Part shown: positions 57,716 to 64,000 of the stretch, one piece after another | Layout: each line of letters opens with the position of its first letter | How positions within the stretch are numbered: the first letter of the stretch is position 1 | Assembly (NCBI GenBank): GCA_030685235.1 | Contig: MU839111.1 | Location: forward strand, 124,001-188,000 | Direction of reading: 5' to 3' | From: Copromyces sp. CBS 386.78 | Taxonomy: Eukaryota; Ascomycota; Sordariomycetes; Sordariales; Sordariaceae | DNA: 64,000 bases | Made by a program: the position numbers and the translations under genes | The notes under the pieces: generated by a model | The model's input: the letters and a program-made list of their open reading frames with translations, nothing else | Databases searched by the model: none | What the model was told of the DNA's origin: nothing

Positions 57716-60596
57716 CTTGTTGGATATGATTATGGAGAAAGCATTGTTTCTTGCGTCGAATCGGGTTTGTGCCAAGTGCCGATGGAAAGCTTTTGAGTGA
57801 GATGATGGATCCAACTGGTTCTACCCCTATTCCGTCGTAAAAGGAAGGTGAAAAGCGGTGCTCACCTTGTTGGTGTTGGTCGTGGGCTGGGGAAACTTTT
57901 GATCATGACCAAAGCGACAAAGATGGAGCAGGGAGCGGTGACTACGATATGCCATGGGGGAAATGGAGATGGGACGAGGTTATTAGCCGGCTACGTACGT
58001 CCAACACGTTGACGACAACCAAGTCTTCGCTTGTGAGTGAAGGTCACGAGGGAGGCCAAGTTTGGTTTGGAGGACATGGAGAGGCGAACAAGGGTGCTCT
58101 GGAGGTTCCAAGATGTTCGCTCGTCTGCCTCCGAGATTTTCTTGGAGAGGCATAACGGCCGGTTATTTCACCCAATTGTGCGGAGATTCCCCCACCTTCC
58201 TCCACCTTTCCCCAGAAAGAGTAACGCGGGGAAGATGGAGTCATCAACTCGGACCGACCATTCCTCTTTCATCAACAACATTGAGTCCGTACCTGAAGCC
58301 ATTCTCAAGATGGGTTGGCGTCGTTGACCGTGATCCGAAATATCAGAGCCGCATTGTGATGAGATAGGTATGGCGGTTAAGCGACCGGCCTTTATATCTC
58401 TTTCAACAAGTGCGGTTGGAATAGATTGGATTTGTCAATCACGGCAGACAAGTCGGTTCGGCTCTCACCTCGGCGAACAAGTCTGGTATTCGGACCGACC
58501 ACGCCGGGTATGTGTGCTGTAACGAAGCAAATGCAGGACACCGTTCGCAGCCCTCCTTGTCGGTTCCAGGATACGCACCTTATCCTGCGCAGCAATCATG
58601 CCTCTACCCGTCAACCGCTGTTCAACGACGTCCGATGATGCTACCTCTTCAGCCACCTTCCCAAAGAGATTCCAAACTTGTATCTGGCCGTCGGATGATT
58701 TGGCTGAAGTGCTGTGGTATCCGTTGCTGTGCCACACCGCTCAGCCCGATGATATAACGACTCTATATAGCCGTAGGATTATGTTGGAAGCCGTGAAGGA
58801 ACCCAACATCCCGTCTGTCGTTGTACTGGCGACAGTCGTGGAGGTGGCTTGAGATGGAAGTTGAGGTTGTCAATGTTGGACAGGGAAAGAGAGAGAGACC
58901 CAGACACGTGCAAGTGTCGTCCACCAAACTTGCGGCCATTGTCCATTGTTCCAGCGCGCTTTGACCACTAGTGGGCACGTGTTGACAGCAATGTACACTA
59001 ACAATTACCCTCGCACGGCTTCCACTTCTTATGACTATCAACTAGTCCGGTGAGATGATTAGGCAACCGAATTACCTACCTAGGAAAAAAGGGCAAACCA
59101 CATCCCCCCTCCTACTGAAACTTCTCTCTGATAAGGTAACGAACCCTCAGACTTCCTCAAAGACGTCGAGATGATGGTGGTAACGTGCGTAGTAAGCGCT
59201 AACATCCCTCGCAGCTTCCATCATAGTCATGTGCTAGCATCTCACAGAAGGGAAAGGTGTTTGTCTGGGTTCGCGGGAGGACCGTTCATTTATACGTGCC
59301 AACGCTAGAGAGGAGTCCATCATCTCACTCATTTCGGCCGTACCCTCCACTCCGAGTAAAAGTGCTGCAGTTGGGTCACTTCGGGTTGCGCACACGCAAG
59401 TCACCATGGCCGCTTCATTGGTGGCCTCATCCTCCTCTCCGCCGTATCCTCACGCGCCGATGCAGTGATACCAGAGCACAAACGTCGTATCGATATTCGA
59501 TTTATCGGATCATTGCTCGATGCGAAAGCCACCGTGTTGCACTCCCTTGGACACCTCCACCATTCTCTGACGGCTTGGCCTCGAAGCCCTCCATTCGGCA
59601 CTACCTCGTAGGCCAATCACCATCTCCCAAAGCCAGACTAGACACATTGGCTGCCAGTTGGTCCAGAGCTGGCGCCACAGAGGGAAAACACCCACCTTAT
59701 GGCTGCTTCGTGAGGGGGGCCTGTCAGTGAGAATGAGGCACGACGAGTGTCAAACATTCAGTCAAACCATGGCTGTTTGTATGCGCAGTCACTCCGAGTG
59801 CTTCTCCAGCCTGCATGTGAGCTTCTCAATGGTTGCCCGAATTGGCAGTGTGGGTGAGGTGGGATATTCTTCGCAGTAGGATTTTGGAGCTAGGCTGCGT
59901 TCAGGTAGGCGGTATTGATTCACAAGATGAGAGCACAGGAACCACGGGAATGGTCGATCCCTTCCCAGTCCTCTGGGATTGTTGGGTGCCATCATCATCC
60001 CTCGTCCTCTCTTTTTTTACCTCAGCTGGACTCCCTCTCGTCTTCTTCTTCAGCTCTGGATCTTGAATCTCACCACCATCATCATCCTCTTCATCGTCAT
60101 CATTATTACCAGGGATCGGAAACCATTGTCGGCGGCCTGCCCTGCCATCACCCGTCTGCGCGCACCGCGTTTAATGTGCTGTCTCAGCCCTACTGGTGGT
60201 TCCCTTCGGATACCAGCCGTGGGCCCGTGGCGCTTCACTTGCTCCGCCTCTCTAGAAAGGATCGGGTCCTCTGTCAGCAATAATAGGCACCTCACTTAGC
60301 AGGACTACTACTGCTCTTGTGCGTCTTATCGCCAGCGACCCTGTTCGGACAGAGAAGAAAAGACCTTGCCTGCCCAATCTCCGATCTGATCCTTTCCATC
60401 TCATGGTTACCTTGTCCTTGCACTGATTCAGAAACCCGTTTAACGATCGGAAACGGCTCCTTCAAAGACACCCTTCCCATCCTCCTCCAACCTTTTTATG
60501 ACTCTCAGGTGATGGATCACGCTTTAAGCGACGAAAACGAACACTGGTCCAGCACGGGAGTCAATCAATTCGAAATCCGAAACAGAGCGAGCCGCC
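57716..60596. other. intergenic, 2.9 kb
   Basis: Divergent promoter region of the Acr-2-like factor and the membrane protein gene. Short frames on both strands show nothing convincing. A CATCATCATC-rich leader-like stretch lies at about 60060-60110. Confidence 0.5.
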
Positions 60597-62717
60597 ATGC
60601 GTAGCGTTTGGTCGTGCTCGTCGTGTGTCGCCTTTTCTATCATGGCTCTCTTCGGCCTGGAAGCGATGGCGTCACAAACGGAGGCGGCACTGCTGGAGAA
60701 GGATACGGTTCACAGGGTCCCAAAGAAACCACAAATCACACCTCCTCCGCAGCCATTATTACGGCTCAAACGAAGAGGAGATGACCATCTTACCTGCCCG
60801 GTCAACCATTCGCTATGTCCCGAGTCCCTGGGTGGAGGTTGTTGTCCGGATCAGTATGAGTGTGCAAGCGACGCATGCTCGGCGACAACAGCGGCGTTGG
60901 GTACGGCGTGCGGGAAAGTAGGATATTATTTTTGTCCCATTACGGCCGGACGTGAGTTGATTTTCTTTCCCCCGTTGTTTGTGCTATGTATGGTTCTTAA
61001 CTGACAATGATCAGAGGGATGTTGTCCCGACGGTTGGGTCTGTGACGCCGTGAGAGACTGTATAGCACCATACGGGGTAACAAACACATTCACATCATGC
61101 CCTGCCAGCTACAAACTCTGTCCATCATCCTACAACTACGGCTGTTGCCCGAACAGCATGGGATGCGCAGTCGACGCCTGCTACTCAACAGAGCCCTTCA
61201 GCACCACCTTGGTCGATATCCTCACACTCACCTCCGGCGGCAAGACCATCACCACCACCCAAATATCCGCCGTTCTCACTACCCCCACACCTCCTCCCGC
61301 TCTCACAGGCGCCGACGACAACGCCGGCGCCATCCCGAAATTCCTTCCCACCTCCGTCCCCAAAGTATCCGCCATCCCCAAAGACAACAAGGATGACGGC
61401 GGCGGCGGTGGTCTCAAAGGCCCCCAACTAGGCGGCATAATCGGCGGCGCCATTGCCCTTTTGATAATCGTCATCATCGCCGCCTTCCTCATCATCCGCC
61501 GCCTCAAGCGGGTCGAATCCGCCATGGAATCCTCCAAGAAGGGATCCACCTCCGGCTACAAGACCTCCAAGACCGGCGCCTCCGCTATCCAAATAGCGCA
61601 GATGGAACAATCCGGTCGGTTCCTGCACGTCAGAGCACCCTCGGACACCGATAATGCCAGCGCCGATCCTCTGATGTTCATGACCGAGACGAACACACCT
61701 GGCGATCACACGGGGAATACGAGCAGTTTGGCAGGGACGCCGCAGCCTGGGGCACATGGCAGACACAACAGGTCGGAGAGCGATGCGTATATGGCTTCGC
61801 CTCACGGTGGTGGAGGCGGACTAGTCAGTCCCGATCCGAACACGGGCTACTTCGACGGCCCGTCACCACCACCTGGTACCCATCTTCACAATGGCATGCG
61901 CGAGAGCGTGGACAGCCAAAGGACCGGGTTGGGATACCACTACAGCACACGTAACCCAAACCACTGGCGCCATCAAAGCAACGCCAGCGAACTTTCCGCT
62001 GACGGAAGCGAGATCACGCACGGCGTGGGAAGTCTGTTGGTCGGTCACGCCCGCCGCGCATCCGGCGGACTGAATGACGTCCCCGAACTCGATTCCTCGG
62101 GCATGTTCGTCGAATTACCCGCGACTGCCACGGCCACCGCTTCCGCCACCGCCTTCGGGGAGTCCCCTATTCTCCCTACCAACCTTAATAACCGCCCGCC
62201 GCGCAACTCCTTCGGTCTTTCACCCGCTTCTCGAAGGGCCAGCAACCCTGGCAGTCCAAATCCCAACACCAGCAACCCCAATAGTCCTCACACCAGAAAC
62301 GACAGCACCAACAGTCCACTAGATGTTCTTTCAGAAACAGCCGAATTCATCCCCCGCCCTCACCAACAACAACACACCTCTCACACTTCCTTGGACGGCT
62401 ACTACGGCCCTTCCGACAAACAAGTCGGCCAAACTGCCGCGGGCTTGGGATTCGTGCCGGAGGCGTGGGACGGGAGTTCGCCTGGTGCATACCCGATGGG
62501 GTTTCCGATGATTAGCGTGCCTGGGTATGGACTTGGTGTTACCGATGGAGGGGAAGAAGGAGTAGGGGATGGGCATGAGACTCACGATGAGGAGGGGACT
62601 TTGGATACCTCTTTGGATGTTGGTGAAAAGGAGCAAAGAATTGATGAAAAGCTTGAGGAACATGAACAAGGAAAGGGGAAGGGGAGCGAGGGGTTAGAGC
62701 AACAGAAGCAGCAGTAG
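60597..62717 (+). CDS. single-pass membrane protein with three Cys-rich modules
   Basis: Model: join(60597..60951, 61015..62717), 685 aa. The start is GCCGCCATGC. The intron is 63 nt (GTGAGT to GATCAG) and falls inside module 2. A signal peptide covers about 1-26. A Lys-Arg-Arg (58-60) could be a Kex2 site. Three modules follow the pattern C-x6/7-C-x7-C-C-x5-C-x4/5-C: residues 67-94, 105-134 and 147-174, with cores GGCCPDQYEC, GCCPDGWVC and GCCPNSMGC. After a Thr/Pro-rich stalk comes GGIIGGAIALLIIVIIAAF (about 260-283), one transmembrane helix, then an Arg/Lys stop-transfer and a 400-residue cytosolic tail rich in Ser, Gly, Asn and Pro, ending acidic and Gln-rich. The architecture suggests a wall-facing sensor or adhesion protein. 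The modules recall granulin/hevein-like CCP knots, but I cannot name the family. Confidence 0.8.
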
Positions 62718-63726
62718 CAAGGGGGGAAAGTAAACTAACCGATGTTAAAGGAGGTGGTGGCGGGAAGTTGGATGAGTTGAATTTTTTAGTAGGGTGATGG
62801 ATGGATATGCTTGGAGAAATGATGATACCCAGTTTTCTAGGCAGTTTTTACCTAAGGTGCCTGCCTGCCTTAGCTTTTGGTTTACGAACACAATTACGAT
62901 GCATATATACATACATACATACATATACCTATCAATGTTTAAAGTATTACCCCTTGATGTTGGTTTCTTTTTTTGTCTCGAGGTTCACTATAGCCTTCTT
63001 TCTGTACACAAATTGGGCTGTGATACAATGACATCTCGACCGCTGTTTGTTGCAGTATATATCTCGCCAGGACTGGATATCTTGGGCAATAACTGTCACC
63101 ACCACGTTTGTTTCTTACAAACTTTACGATGACTATCACATCCTAATCAATTATCAACTTCTTGCATAAACCATCCATTGATCATATCGTCTTGTGTTCT
63201 ATCCACCACTCCTCGACTTTTTGTTCCTTCCAACTCCTCCTCATCGTCTTCTTCTAAAATGCAGTAATGTGTATCGCCGGCGACAGGCAATGCCGTGAGC
63301 AAAAAGTGCCTACAACGATGAGGTATAGTTTGGTTCTAGGAAAAGCGCTATACTTGTTACTTCTTCTTCTCGAACCTTGATGCAAGAACCACTGCGCAGA
63401 CACCCTCCTTGCATGCATGATTGATATTTATTTAAATCCTATCCATCCATTCACCCATCACTCCATCCACCGTCTTGACCCTAACCCGAACCAAACCCGA
63501 TCGAACCAATTCATACCAAGAATCCGCGACTCTGAGCCAAACAGGTAAGCCCCCTAGACCCCGTTCCGCCCTCCAGCTAGGGACGAGGGCACGCATGCCT
63601 TTCTGCTTCTTCCCTCCTTCAGATATGATTCTGAGTTTGTCATGGTTCGCTTTTTGCAAACGCGCCTCATGATGTTTCCTCCTATTATCGCTGCATCTAT
63701 CGGCTTCGATAATACGATTTATTTCT
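62718..63726. other. intergenic at 3' ends of two convergent genes
   Basis: Contains a short (ATAC)n microsatellite near 62905-62930. The remainder is AT-rich 3' flank of both genes. The minus-strand Lys/Arg-rich frame at 63432-63794 overlaps the downstream gene's last exon and is more likely a shadow. Confidence 0.5.
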
Positions 63727-64000
63727 TTATTCACTGTCTTTTGCCGGCTCTTCATCCTCTTTATCCGCTTCTTGTTCTGCCTTGCTTTGGGCATCTAACC
63801 ACTGATGGTGGCCGCCCCCAATGCAAGTGCAATCATGTCCCCTCCCTAGCTCCTAATCCGGAGGAACGACATAATCTGTTCCAACATCTAGTGAGCGACG
63901 GAGGCTACCCACGAAGAACGGGGCGACTTACTACATCTATTACATTCCCTACCACGCATCCATTTCTTGTAGCACCCAGTGCAAAACCGATTACCAGTAG
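63727..64000 (-). CDS. 3' end of a Cys-rich protein gene, runs off the right edge
   Basis: Model: complement(join(63727..63845, 63932..>64000)). The upstream exon reads TGNRFCTGCYKKWMRGRECN followed by RC, a paired-Cys pattern like a zinc knuckle, and ends at a good GTAAGT donor. Acceptor CTAG at 63846-63847 continues to RRGHDCTCIGGGHHQWLDA and an acidic/basic tail ending PAKDSE, stop at 63727-63729. An alternative acceptor (AACAG, exon 63853..63875) would instead end NYVVPPD after only seven more residues. I prefer the longer ending because its tail looks coding. The start and most of the protein lie outside the window, so no function is proposed. Confidence 0.5.

Noticed and set aside
63432..63794. 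Lys/Arg-rich 120-codon minus-strand frame near the right edge
   Set aside because: It overlaps, out of frame, the better-supported last exon of the edge gene. The basic content comes from reading the acidic tail's bases in another frame.
1..64000. Transposons, RIP-mutated repeats, CRISPR arrays, dispersed 5S rRNA genes
   Set aside because: None of the expected sequence patterns was recognised by reading. A repeat search could still reveal short degenerate copies.

Overview
The window is nuclear DNA of a filamentous ascomycete, most likely Neurospora or a close relative in the Sordariaceae. The reasons are the GT-AG introns of about 55-90 nt with CTRAC-type branch sites, the long intergenic stretches, intron-containing nuclear tRNAs, and proteins I recognise as Neurospora-type (Mch1 transporter, Ppm2, Mir1, arg-5 acetylornithine aminotransferase). 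No transposon, CRISPR array, rRNA gene or heavily RIP-mutated block was seen. All gene models come from reading frames, splice signals and family knowledge; nothing was searched or aligned.

Left part (0-26 kb): a small secreted Cys-rich protein (-), the Mch1-type MFS transporter (+), tRNA-Glu(CTC), the four-exon tRNA wybutosine enzyme Ppm2 (+), the five-exon mitochondrial phosphate carrier Mir1 (+), a Ulp1-type SUMO protease (+), a degraded short gene near 18.6-18.9 kb, a two-exon F-box protein (+), and a second MFS transporter (-). Except for the first and last, these genes lie on the plus strand. They are housekeeping or regulatory genes with separate promoters, and nothing suggests an operon or cluster.

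Middle (26-49 kb): a small GPI-anchored Ser/Thr-rich wall protein (+), tRNA-Gln(CTG), a five-exon ataxin-2/Pbp1 homologue (+), a 6.9-kb gene-poor stretch, an AA11-type lytic polysaccharide monooxygenase with a C-terminal X278 module (+), the arginine-pathway gene arg-5 (-), and a U6 snRNA gene (+).

Right part (49-64 kb): two Zn2Cys6 transcription factors on the minus strand, a single-pass membrane protein with three repeated cysteine modules (+), and the 3' end of a Cys-rich gene running off the right edge (-). The second transcription factor resembles the Acr-2/Uga3 type. Its zinc cluster can be read only if two microexons of 13 and 10 nt are spliced in.

The most interesting points are these microexons, a possible one-base frameshift at the same gene's 3' end, the three-module membrane protein as a candidate surface sensor, the decayed gene, a 19-bp tandem duplication on a transcription-factor stop codon, and the U6 promoter layout.
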